64,000 nt of DNA from Castor canadensis. Its lineage: Eukaryota > Chordata > Mammalia > Rodentia > Castoridae. The position numbers and the translations under genes were made by a program. The notes under the pieces are model-generated. The model did not search any database. It was not told the origin of the DNA and was given only the letters and a program-made list of their open reading frames with translations. Within the stretch, counting starts at the first letter, position 1. The number at the start of each line of letters is the position of its first letter. Positions 24,034-33,669 of the stretch are shown piece after piece. The stretch is from assembly GCF_047511655.1 (NCBI RefSeq), contig NC_133405.1, positions 93,843,598 through 93,907,597 of the forward strand, read 5' to 3'.

Positions 24034-24920
24034 CCCACAGCACATCATATTCATGGTGTTCACTTAACTGACAGAAATATACATACAAAATTCACTGTCA
24101 CACTCCTGACAGATAGCACACAATGCAGGCAATGAAAACAGAGAAAGAGAGAGACAGAGAGAGACACTCAGTCAGGCTAGAACGCCTCTCTCCGCTGCTA
24201 TGACACAAGTTCCTGAGGAAGTATACACACCCATAGGCACTGGTCTTATAGTCTGATTCTGCAGCCATGTGTGTTTCCCTGTTTATAGTATTTCTATCAC
24301 TTCAGAAATAGCCCAGGCTTGACCTCATGGGGTCCACGTGCCAGTGAAATGCCTCCCCTGTCCCTAACAGAGTATGGGTGTCATGGTTGGATAAGGAGCT
24401 CTAGTTTATCCAGGAAGACTTGGTCAGGGGGACTCTGTGTTGCTTTTCACACTGCATTTATGGGAAGAAGGGTCACCACACTGTTAGTCATGAATGTCTT
24501 CAGTAGGGCAAAGACAAGGAAGCATCTCTTCTACTTTCTTCTTTGTATATTTCCATTTTGCAAATATTTTTTCGTCAAGAAGCATGTTATCATTTTTGCA
24601 TAAAAATATATTTATTTTCAAAAGAGAAAAACATAAAGCCCCTAAAAGTTCAGTAAGAAATGTACATACCTATATTTGACCACAGACATCTGGAGACAGG
24701 TCTGTCAAGCCAGCAAGTGCCTCAGAATCATGAAGCCACAAGGCCTTTCTCTGGTGCTTGGAGCAGTAGGAACCACAGGTGGGGCACTTGTGGATATAGA
24801 ACCCCATGGGACACCATGACGATGCCCAGTTTGTAAGTTCCAGGAAAAAGGATCTGTCACTGCTGATTATACCAAGGCTTCGGGAACTATAGTTCTATAA
24901 CAAGTAGTCAGATTGAAGTA
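24032..24920. other. No gene seen; short GA-rich run
   Basis: Anonymous sequence with an imperfect GAGA/CAGA run at about 24,140-24,166. A 94-codon frame at 24,319-24,603 has no domain I recognise. Confidence 0.45.
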
Positions 24921-25877
24921 GTAACAGTTTTCCAACAGAGAAAAGCCCTGACCTGATGGATTCACTGCTGAATTCTACCAGACCTCTAAAGAACTGACAT
25001 CAATACTCCTCAGTCATTTCCATGAAATAGAAAGGGAAGGAAAAGTACCAAACTCTATAAAGCCAGCATTACCCTAATATCAAAACCAGGTAAAGACACA
25101 AAAGAAAGTTATAGGACAATATCCCTGATGAACATAGACGCAAAAATGCTCAATAAAATATGTGTAAATCCTAACACATTAAAAAGATCATACACCATGA
25201 TTAAGTACATTTCATTGCAGGGATGTAAGGATAATTTAGCCTTTGCAAATCAATGTAATGTGACACATAAACAGAGTCAGGGACAATAATCACATGATCA
25301 TCTTAACAGATGCAGAGAAAGCCTTTGACAAAATTCAACATCCTTTCAGGATAAAAGATCTAAAAAACTAGGAATAGTTTTTCCTCAACATTATAAAGGT
25401 TATATATGACAAATCCATAGCCAACATCATACTGAATAGGGAAAAACTGAAACCATTTTCTCTAAAGCCAAGAATACAACAAGGGTGTCCATTCTCTTCA
25501 CTCTTATTCAATATAGTACTAGCATTCTTAACCAGAGCAATAAGACAGGAGAAAGAAAGGGATTCAAGTAGGGAAGAAAGAAGGCAAATTATTCCTGTTT
25601 ATAGATTATATGATATTATACCTAAAAGAAACTAAAAAATCCACCAAATCCTCTTAGATTCTTATAAATACAATCACCAAAGTTGCAGGATATAAAATTA
25701 GTATACGAAAATGAGTTGCTTTTCTATGCACCAATAATGAACAGACTGAGAAAGAAATTAGAAAGACATTCCATTCACAATAGCATAAAAGATAAAATAC
25801 CTAGGAATAAATTTAATGAAGGAAGTGAAATACATACAATGAAATGTATAAATCATTGAAAAACATCAGAAGAATGA

Positions 25878-25968
25878 AGGTGCTGGGAGCATGGCTCAAG
25901 TGGTAGAGTGCCTGCCTAACAAGCACAAGGCTCTGATTTCAACACTCCCTATTGCCACAAAAAAGAAA
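25878..25968 (+). mobile_element. ID-like SINE nested in L1
   Basis: GGTGCTGGGAGCATGGCTCA, GTGGTAGAGTGCCTGCC, the B-box-like GATTTCAACACTCC and an A-tail. Confidence 0.9.
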
Positions 25969-27232
25969 GATGGAAGGACCTCTCATGCTCATGAATCAGC
26001 AGAATGCATATTGTAAAAATGACTACGCCACCAAAAGCAACCTATACGTTCAATGCAATCCCCATCAAATTTCTAACAACATTCTTCACAGGAAAGAAAA
26101 ATCAATCCTAATATGCACACAACAAAGACTTCAAATTACTGAAGCAATCCTGAGCAAAAAGAGCAATGCTGGAGGTATCACAATACCTTACTTTAAATTA
26201 TACTACAGATCCATAAAACAGCAATAAAAACAGCATGGTCCTGGCACATAAACAGACACAAAGACCGATGAAAAGAACAGAAGACCTAGATACAAATCCA
26301 TGCACCCATAGCCATTTGATTTTTGACAAAGAAGCCCAGAATAGATGTTGAAGAAAAGATGACAGCCTCTTCAACAAATGGTGCTGGAAAATCTGGATTT
26401 CCCTGTGTGGAAGACTGAAGCAAGATGACAGTTTCTCACCTTATACTGGTATCAACTCAAAGTAGACTAAAGATTTTTAATGTAACATCTGAAATTGTGA
26501 AACCACTACAGAAAAGAATAGTGAAAACACTGGAACATACAAGCATAGGCAATCACTTCCTGAATAGAACTCCAATAGCTCAGCAATTAAGAGAAAGGAT
26601 TGACAAATGGGACTACATCAAACCAAAAATCTTCTGCACAGCAAAGGAAACAGCCACCAGACTGAAGAGGCAATTCACAGAATAAGAGAAAATTTTTGCC
26701 AGCTAAGCATTTGTCAATGGATTAATAACCAGAATTTACAGGGAACTCAAATTACTGAACTCCCAAAGATTCCACAACCCAATGAAGAAATAGGCAAATT
26801 AACTGAACAGACATTTTTCAAAGGAAGAAGTATAAATGGTCAATAAATACATGAATAAATTCTCAATGTCTCTTCCCACAAAGGAAATGTAAACCAAAAC
26901 TACATTAAGACCTCACTCTAGTCAGGATGGCTATCACCTAGAACACAAGCAACAACAAATGTTGGTGAGGATACAGAGAAAAAGGAACTCTTATGCACTG
27001 TTGGTGGGAATATAAATTAGTATTACCACTACGATAAGCAGTATGAAGATTCCTCAAAAAACTAAAAATATAACTATCCAGTGGTACCATTCCTGGGCAT
27101 ATACCTGAAAGAATGTAAGTCAAGATACAATAGAGAATTGCACACCCATTTTTATTGCAGCACTATTTACAATAGCCGAGCTATGGAAACAAGCCAGATG
27201 TCCTATAACTGATAAATGGATTAAGAAAATGT

Positions 27233-27395
27233 GATATATATATATATATATATATGGAATGGAACTAGAGATGAACATGTTAAGCAATATAAGCCAGGGT
27301 CAGAAAGACAAAGATTTAATGTTTTCTTTCATATGTGGAAGATTGATCCAAAAGATGAATGTGAACACAAATACAAACATGATCAAATATATGTA

Positions 27396-27436
<41 letters not shown>
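27233..27436 (+). repeat. Two (TA)n microsatellites in L1
   Basis: (TA)n tracts at 27,233-27,255 and 27,401-27,436 flank the end of ORF2 in this element. Confidence 0.9.
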
Positions 27437-27437
<1 letters not shown>

Positions 27438-27925
27438 GTAAAACATGTTTGTAGTGGGAGTATTTGAGGGGATGGGGGGGTGAGGAAAAATATTGAAATA
27501 CATTGCATCTGTCTAAGAAGGCACTTCAAAACGTATTAAATGCTATTGAATTATTAATAGGGGACAGAGGGAAAAGGGTAAAGGAGAGCAATCTGTTTAA
27601 AATAAAGTATATTTCACAGGTGAAATACCGTGGCAAAATCCCTTTAAAAATGAAGCACAGGAATGTAAAATAGGTCCTGTTAAGAGGTGAGCACTAGTGG
27701 AAAGGTGAAAGTGAATGGAGAGGGTGAAGGAGGTTCAATACGGTAGATGTGCTTCATACTCTTGTGTGAAAGTAAAAAATGGAGCCTGTCAAAATCATTT
27801 TAAGTAGGGAGAGGGGGATGAGGGAGAATGTAACCAAGGTACATTGTAAGCATATATGGAAATCTCACGATGCAACCCCCTGTACAACTAATATATATGT
27901 TCATAAAATGTTTAAAAAATAAAAA

Positions 27926-28885
27926 GATATACTCTGGAAAGAGACTGTTCATTAGTATGCTCACCTTGGGGTTACTGACTCAACAGGATTCAAAACCATG
28001 TCTTCCTGACTCTAGGCCTTTGCTCACAGTTCCTGGGCTTGACTGGCTCTCAGGCAAAGGGCTTATGTACTCTGGCTGAGGTTCTGTCTGTGAGAGTATA
28101 GGGACCAGAGATGGCCTGGGAGGTGTTGCACTACAGGAGGTAGCACTTCAGGCCTTCAACCCTCTAGGGATGATGAATGGCACAGGATGAGAGGTAGCCC
28201 ATGGAAGAGAAAGAAGCACTCTCACCAAAGGAGGCAGTTGTGCAAAGGCACAAAAGGTAGGCAAGGTGAGTGTATCCAGGCCCAATCCTCAGAAAATAGG
28301 TACCAGTTTGGAGACAGCTGTGATTCCAGACACCCTAGGCCCTGAGCCTCATGGTTTCCTCTGTCCTAGACTCTGTTAAGTACTGGCAGGTCCTCATACT
28401 GCTCAACTGGAATGACTGTCCAGGACAGAGGGCATGTCCACTCCCCTCACCTTCCAAATCCTCATGAACAAATGTGGTTTCTTACTGCAGTTGAGCATGA
28501 TGATCACAGACAGCATCTCTGAAACTGGCCATCCTTGAAGGGCCTCCCTCCTATCTCACCAAAAGCTTGATTCCTCTCTCTTGACAAGTCCTTTTCACAC
28601 AGCAGTTACACAATGTCCCCTCCCCATGTCTTCATATAATGTAGTACTTGGTCCATGGTACATGCCTTCCAGAGGACCACCTGATCCCCAAGCCCTTATA
28701 CTGCCTAGCACTGGGTACTTCCCCAGCCCTATACAGTGAAGTCATTGCCTTGGCCTTTCCACTAAAAGGCGACTCAGCAAAAGGGAAGAAGTGAGGTTGG
28801 CACTCTGGGGTATTCGATAAAAATGACTGTGGAGTGAATGAATGAATCGTAGGGAACTAAGGACCATTTACTCCAAATGTCTTGT
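27926..28885. other. No recognised feature
   Basis: GC-richer anonymous sequence with no clear exon. No open frame with a recognisable domain. Confidence 0.45.
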
Positions 28886-28889
28886 TCTG

Positions 28890-28980
28890 CACTGAGTATC
28901 TGGGGCTCAGAGAGGTGTAAAGACTTGTCTGAGTCATCCAGAAAGGCACAGATGTAGCTGGGATATGAACTGGCACTTTT
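28890..28980 (+). mobile_element. MIR SINE
   Basis: TGGGGCTCAGAGAGGTGTAA, then GACTTGTCTGAGTCATCCAG and GCTGGGATATGAACTGGCAC, is the MIR core in order. Confidence 0.8.
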
Positions 28981-29149
28981 CTCTAGAAAGGCAGTGACAA
29001 AATGTCCCACATCCACCACCATTAGTGCTGCAAGGCTAGTTCCTCCTGTCTTCTTTCTTCTGCCATGAAGAAATCACTTGTCACACCTGCACCCCAGGAT
29101 AATCCTATGTCAGGAACTGGGTGAGTTCCCTCAAGAAGTCAAGGAAGAA

Positions 29150-29375
29150 AGGCTGTAGAGGTTTACAACTGTAATACCAGCTGCTCGGGAGGTAGAGATG
29201 GGGGAAGCACAGTTCAAGACCAGCTAGGGCAAAAAGGGTAAACCCTTTCTAAAAATAGCTAAAGCATAAAAAGGGGTCCTGGTGAGGCATGGCTCAAGTT
29301 GTGTAGACACTGCTTAGCAATAATGAAACCCTGAGTTCAAACCCCAGTACTGCAAAAAAAAAAAAAAAAAAAAGG
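29150..29375 (+). mobile_element. Composite SINE: B1-like unit followed by ID-like unit
   Basis: The left part (29,150-29,255) is 7SL-derived: ACAACTGTAATACCAGCTGC, TCGGGAGGTAGAGATGGGGG, AGTTCAAGACCAGCTAGGGC. An A-rich link leads to an ID unit (29,278-29,353: GGCATGGCTCAAGTTGTG, GAGTTCAAACCCCAGTACTG), then about 20 A. The same order recurs reversed (ID then B1) at 59.3-59.5 kb. B1-ID fusions are known in several rodent families. Confidence 0.8.
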
Positions 29376-29529
29376 TCAAGAAATATCTGTGAAGGGGTAG
29401 CTTTGGAAATCCACAAGTAAAGAAAGAGTGCTAACATCCCACTTATTACCAACCCAGCTCTGAACTCAACAAATTATTGAATTTAGGGATCACAATGTCA
29501 CTGAAGTCATGCCTCATGAGGTGTCCTAT

Positions 29530-29870
29530 ATGATGTGATCAGAGTCAGGGATAAATGTTTTAACAGGGTCAGGGCTAAGCATGAGACCAGGTTCAGCATG
29601 TGATTGGTGTCAGTGTGTTGCCAACTTCATGACTTATAAATATGAGCAGGGCTCAGTATTTGGACTTGGTCAGGGATCTTCACATAATGTGGGCTGGTGT
29701 TTGGCATGGACCAGATTAAAGCTCAGCACATGCTGGGTTAAAGGCTCAGCATGTAACCAGAGTCACAGAGCAGTGTGTGATCAGGATAAGGACTCAATGC
29801 TTAACAAGGACAAGGGCTCAGTGTGTGAGCAGAGGAGGCCTCAGTATCTGACTGCTGTCAGGGTTCAAGT
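29530..29870 (+). repeat. Diverged minisatellite, unit about 23-30 bp
   Basis: About a dozen imperfect copies around the consensus GGGCTCAGCATGTGACCAG with GGTCA spacers. Examples: GGCTCAGCATGTAACCAGAG at 29,740 and GGGCTCAGTGTGTGAGCAG at 29,814. A 112-codon open frame (29,581-29,919) passes through it and is best explained by the repeat. Confidence 0.7.
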
Positions 29871-30536
29871 AGTCATTGGGATGATAGGCCACAACATGAC
29901 TAAAATTTACGTACAGTAAAGCAGTGACTATAGCACATCTATCATCCCCTTGGAGAAGGAAATCCTGATCAGCTGGGTTTCAGGGCCTGGCTCCATGTTC
30001 TGTGTCACCTGGATCATCCCTGCCAGTGCTATCATCACATTTCTTTTGTCTTTATTTTCTGGATGCTTCACTGCTCATTATCTGTGAGATCTTTGAGAAC
30101 ACCTATCCTGTATTAAATATTCCTAGATCCTTAAAGCTTACTTATCCCAGAGGTGAGAACCTCAATTGTAACGAGTACTTGACTTCTTTTTTCTTTTTCA
30201 GTAGCATGATGATACTAATTTAATCAAACATAGTTATTTTTATACAACTGTCAGAAATACATTGTAAGTAAGAGTAGGACAGGATAACTCATCCTAAATA
30301 TCTGAGATGTAACACAACACAATAATTTTACGTCAGTGGGATTTAGTGCGATCCTTCAAAAAGGTGTTACAGCAATTATGCAAATAAGAATTGCAGTATG
30401 TTCAAAATGTACCTGTATGGATGAAAAAACCTCTGACACAATGGTGAGATTAAATGTAATTAAATCTTAAATGTAATTAATGGAGACCACTGTGTGATGG
30501 GACTGTGGGTAAGAGTTGCCTTTAATTTTACACATG
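29871..30536. other. No gene seen; possible L2-like end
   Basis: TTATCTGTGAGATCTTTGAG at about 30,077-30,096 resembles the 3' end of an L2 LINE. The rest is anonymous. Confidence 0.35.
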
Positions 30537-30537
30537 A

Positions 30538-31000
30538 TTACAGAAAATTTCCAGAGTGAGTTAAATAACTTACTGATAAGGGGCCAAACACCCCAAAACA
30601 AATAGGTACAAGAAGATCTTTCAGAGAAACCTTAACACAAGTACCTAGGCAGCCACATGGGAGAAATGCCAATTTGAAAAGCAAAGTACTGTGTCCACAC
30701 GCGGTGAGGTTTATTGAGGAATCCCCAAAAGATAGTACCTTATTCCCCAGCTCAAGCTCCAGGCAAGCACAGAAACGGTAGGGGAAGGGGGGAAAGGGAA
30801 GAAAAACAAAGCAAAATCTTCTTCCAATGAAAAAGTCTCCGGGTTAAGTTTTTTAAAACGGGAAGGGCGGGGGAAGAGTCTGCGCAGGACACGAATACGG
30901 CGCAACACTGCCATTTACCGGCGGAAGAAACACAAAGTCTCCAAAGCCTTCCTGGAGAAGCAGCCTGTGATGGACTAGAATGAGAAAACAGAGAACCACA
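30538..31000 (+). repeat. GC-rich repeat unit U1 (CTCF-like module)
   Basis: First of five related units. It starts TTACAGAAAATTTCCAGAG, then AGATCTTTCAGAGAAACC, ATGCCAATTTGAAAAGCAAA, GCGGTGAGGTTTA, ATTCCCCAGCTC, a GC box (GGAAGGGCGGGGG, about 30,861), an NRF1-like half site TCTGCGCAGG (30,879-30,888), GGCGCAACACTGCC and a degenerate CTCF-like core. The order is shared with U2-U4, and in part with U5. I do not recognise it as a catalogued repeat. Confidence 0.75.
30909..30921 (-). promoter_or_regulatory. CTCF-like core, unit U1 (weak)
   Basis: The plus strand reads TGCCATTTACCGG, 11 of 13 against YGCCMYCTRSTGG (the complement of the commonly quoted CTCF core CCASYAGRKGGCR). Weakest context because the central CT is changed. 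Confidence 0.4.
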
Positions 31001-31152
31001 ACACAACAACATGAAAGCCTTTCATGCACATCCTTCCAGTACTACTACAACACTACTCCACAATACTAGCAACCTTCCTCCCTTACAATGGCCCTCCTGG
31101 GCAGGAATAAAGCAAAACATGCTGGGAATCATTTTCATTATTACCCGAAATT

Positions 31153-31650
31153 ATTACAGAAAATTTCGATTGAGATTACATAGTGTCTATAGCAAGAATT
31201 TACAGAGAAGCGGAAATACAAATAGTTGGGACCCAAGGTAGTACCAGAGAAGAAACGCATAGTTGAAAATCAAAGGGTCGAGGTTTACTCTGGGAACCCC
31301 CAGAAAACCAAGCCACAATCCACACCTCCAGCTGCCTGCGGACAGACTAGGCAGGGGGCGGGAAAAAACCATAACCAAAACCAAAACCCCTCCTAAACTC
31401 ATAAGTAGAAAAAGGCTCCAAAGCCGTTTTTTTCAAGCACGCAGGGCGGGGGCAGGGCCGCTGCATGGAGCAACACTGCCACCTAGCGGGCAGAGAAACC
31501 GGGAGCCATGGCTGCCGGAACAAACTCCCATTTTTCTGCTGTTTTCACGTGCAGACCCTTGGAGGTGAAAGCTGGGGAAGCCAAGCTGGATGAGGGAGAG
31601 GACCACTAATACTTGCCAAAGTGGGTCCGTGTAACCATTCCCAACAACGA
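31153..31650 (+). repeat. GC-rich repeat unit U2 (CTCF-like module)
   Basis: Same order as U1: TTACAGAAAATTTCGATTGA, ACAGAGAAGCGGAAATACAA, a gap, GCAGGGCGGGGGCAGGG GC box (31,441-31,457), AGCAACACTGCCACC, then CTTGGAGGTGAAAGCTGGGG and AAGCCAAGCTGGATGAGG. The start is 615 bp after U1 and 508 bp before U3, so the units are tandem. Confidence 0.8.
31477..31489 (-). promoter_or_regulatory. CTCF-like core, unit U2 (best match)
   Basis: The plus strand TGCCACCTAGCGG matches 12 of 13 positions of the core complement. The minus strand reads CCGCTAGGTGGCA with flanking CTGCC upstream and GTGTTGC downstream, which also agrees with the extended CTCF motif. Based on motif reading only; no binding data. 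Confidence 0.6.
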
Positions 31651-31660
31651 AGCAACCGCG

Positions 31661-32330
31661 GCGGAAACTCCCAGAGTGAGGTTAAACCCCAGGACAAATA
31701 GAGGAAACAATGAAAATATCTTTCAGAGCAGAAATACAAATAGCCCGGATACCTAGGTAGTCCACCAAAGAAATGCCAACTTGAAAAGTAAAGGGTTTTG
31801 TCTACAGGCGGTGAGGTTAGGGAGTTGCCCTAAAGCTGCAACTTAATCCCCCAGCTCCTGCTGCAGGCAGGAACTGGCATGGTAAAGGAAAAGAAAAAAG
31901 AAAAACAAGGGCTCCCCACTTTTTTCAAGTAAGAGGGGCAGGGAAACAGGCGTGCAGGAAACCTGCACGGTGCAACACTGCCATCTAATGGCCGTAGAAA
32001 CAGGACCATAATTAGGGAAAACCTTTTTCTTTTCCTGCTCAGAACCGTGGAGATGAAGGCTGGAGAAGCCAAATGGGATGGGGGACAGGCCCACAGGATG
32101 CACGAACATCTGTGGAGAACCATCCGGAGCAAGGAAGCGTTCCTAGACCTAACCTCCAAACCACAGCAACAGCAGCAGGAAGTCCCGGCCTCGCCGGAAG
32201 CAGGCCGCGGCTCCTGACCTAGGATTGGCGGGTTCTGGGCGTGCGCGTGGGAGTCCAGTGAGGGCGCTGCCAGTCTCCCACCCGGAGTTCGCCTGCACTT
32301 TCCTTCCAATGCTGTCGCTACCTGTAAGCC
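31661..32330 (+). repeat. GC-rich repeat unit U3 with promoter-like 3' half
   Basis: Starts GCGGAAACTCCCAGAGTGAG, then TTAAACCCCAGGACAAATAG, ATATCTTTCAGAG, ATGCCAACTTGAAAAG, ACAGGCGGTGAGG, CTTAATCCCCCAGCTCCTG, the CTCF-like core, CCGTGGAGATGAAGGCTGGA, AAGCCAAATGGGATGG, GGAAGTCCCGGCC, a CCGGAAG ETS-type site, an inverted CCAAT box (AGGATTGGC), GGGCGTGCGCGTGGG, and GTCGCTACCTGTAAGC. U3 and U4 share every block, which makes these two the full-length reference units. Confidence 0.8.
31979..31991 (-). promoter_or_regulatory. CTCF-like core, unit U3
   Basis: Plus strand TGCCATCTAATGG, 12 of 13 against the core complement (one A in place of G/C). Confidence 0.5.
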
Positions 32331-32650
32331 AGGGGTGGGACCCGGGGCATCCAGGATCTGCCGCCACCATCCCACGATCGCGACCCGTGCCACTCCCCTT
32401 ATGTAGTGCTGCGGCTCACTACAGTGTGTGGACGGCCTTGTCACGCGGCGGCGCACACACTCGCTGTCTTCCTGTCAGCCCTCACCCTTCTGATCCTGAC
32501 TGCACGCTTCAGAGCCCACGGGGCTGAGCAGCCTCCATTGGAGCCTCTCCTCCTCTGCGATGTTCTGGTCTTCCCCCACCTAAGTGTCCCCGCCACGCCC
32601 CGCGGCCATGCCCTGGGCATCAGGCGAGGGCGGGCCACTCAGTGATGTCC
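32150..32650 (+). promoter_or_regulatory. CpG island, promoter-like, end of U3 and its flank
   Basis: CpG dinucleotides are frequent here, against near absence elsewhere. It contains GGAAGTCCCGGCC, GCCGGAAGC (ETS-like), an inverted CCAAT box at about 32,221-32,228, CGTGCGCGTGG, and a possible 5' splice site CCT/GTAAGC near 32,322-32,330. The downstream flank has CACGCGGCGGCGCAC. No transcript is identifiable. Open frames across it lack domains. A noncoding RNA or pseudo-promoter are the alternatives to a live promoter. Confidence 0.6.
32511..32623 (+). repeat. Flank segment of U3 with an inverted copy at 55.8 kb
   Basis: AGAGCCCACGGGGCTGAGCA to ATGCCCTGGGCATCAGG matches 55,766-55,862 on the other strand (AGAGCCCATGAGGCTGAGTA). 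The frame that is open at 55.8 kb meets a TAA here at 32,579, so shared coding is unlikely. Confidence 0.7.
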
Positions 32651-32663
32651 AGCAATACACAGG

Positions 32664-33668
32664 CGCCCTTCCTGTATCTGACCACCTGAGCAGTGATGAG
32701 AAAACCCTTAAAGCCTTCTGAATTATGTTGCCTCTGTACTCAGTAACAAAAAAAAGGTCACATTTCTTACTAAAAAACAAAACAAAACAAAAAACTTTAA
32801 ATGTTCTGTGAACAATCTGAATTTTTACTGACAGCATCTTTGCCATTAAAACACTGATTTGGATATAAAGCTCTTCACTAATTTTCACTTCTCACAGTCT
32901 CCTGGAGGGCAGGCCTTGGGTCAGGGGTCAAGAGAATTTCCCTTGAAATCTACAACCAGGTACTAGGCCAGAGGCCTGACTCTGGGATTCCAACATATCA
33001 GGTTAGGCCACTCACCCCAAAGGAATCAAATAAAAATAATAGTGAAAAGGCAGGAAAGGATCTTATTTAAAATGGCATTTGGAAAGGCAGAAATTAAGCA
33101 TTTCCACCCATCATCATAGTACTGCCATGATTAACAAGAGGACATGTCTACTTGGTCATACTGTGGTCTAATTCATCATCTTGGTTCTGCTTGTACAATA
33201 TGTCTCTGGAGAAGTCCTTATCTCTGGAGAGGACACTAGATGATTATTCCTTCCTGGGGGAGTGATCTTATCATAGGGTGATCTATCTCTAAGTGTATGC
33301 TATTACAGGAATCCAAGGTGACTGCAGGTTAAGGATAATGACTAAAGACTTTTAGGTACCATTTCTGCGGTATGGAACAACACATTTTTAAAAATTGACA
33401 TTAAGATCTGTTACTCTTATCTTTGTACCTTCAGCCTTGAGGTGGGATGAGATGGGTTAGTAGCACCAGTTTGTAGACACAAACTCCTTGAATGATTAAC
33501 GTGTACATGCAGAGTTAAACGGGTGTCTAACCCAAAGTAAAGGAAACAGATACAAAATGAAGACACAGATGGAAGGTTATTGTCCTACTTTTAGTTACTT
33601 TGGACCCCAGTACCACCAATACATATGGGGAACATAACATATAATGAATGACCTTTAAATTAGCTTTT
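32664..33668. other. No recognised feature
   Basis: Anonymous sequence between the GC-rich array and the next L1. Nothing supported. Confidence 0.45.
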
Positions 33669-33669
33669 T

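Larger units (their letters stand above)
24925..27925 (+). mobile_element. L1, about 3 kb, 5'-truncated, degenerate
   Basis: It starts in the ORF2 RT domain (CAGTCATTTCC, AAGCCAGCATTACCCTAATA, TGATGAACATAGACGCAAAA), passes the RT region (25,310-25,640) and the C-terminal region (26,400-27,230), and ends at ATATATGTTCATAAAATGTT with an A-rich tail. ORF2 survives only as pieces of under 95 codons in shifting frames (25,952-26,227, 26,425-26,685, 26,607-26,846). An ID SINE and two TA microsatellites interrupt it. Confidence 0.9.

Noticed and set aside
23755-24071. Open frames on both strands over about 24.0 kb
   Set aside because: Both run through a (CA)n microsatellite, giving Thr-His or Cys-Val runs; no domain.
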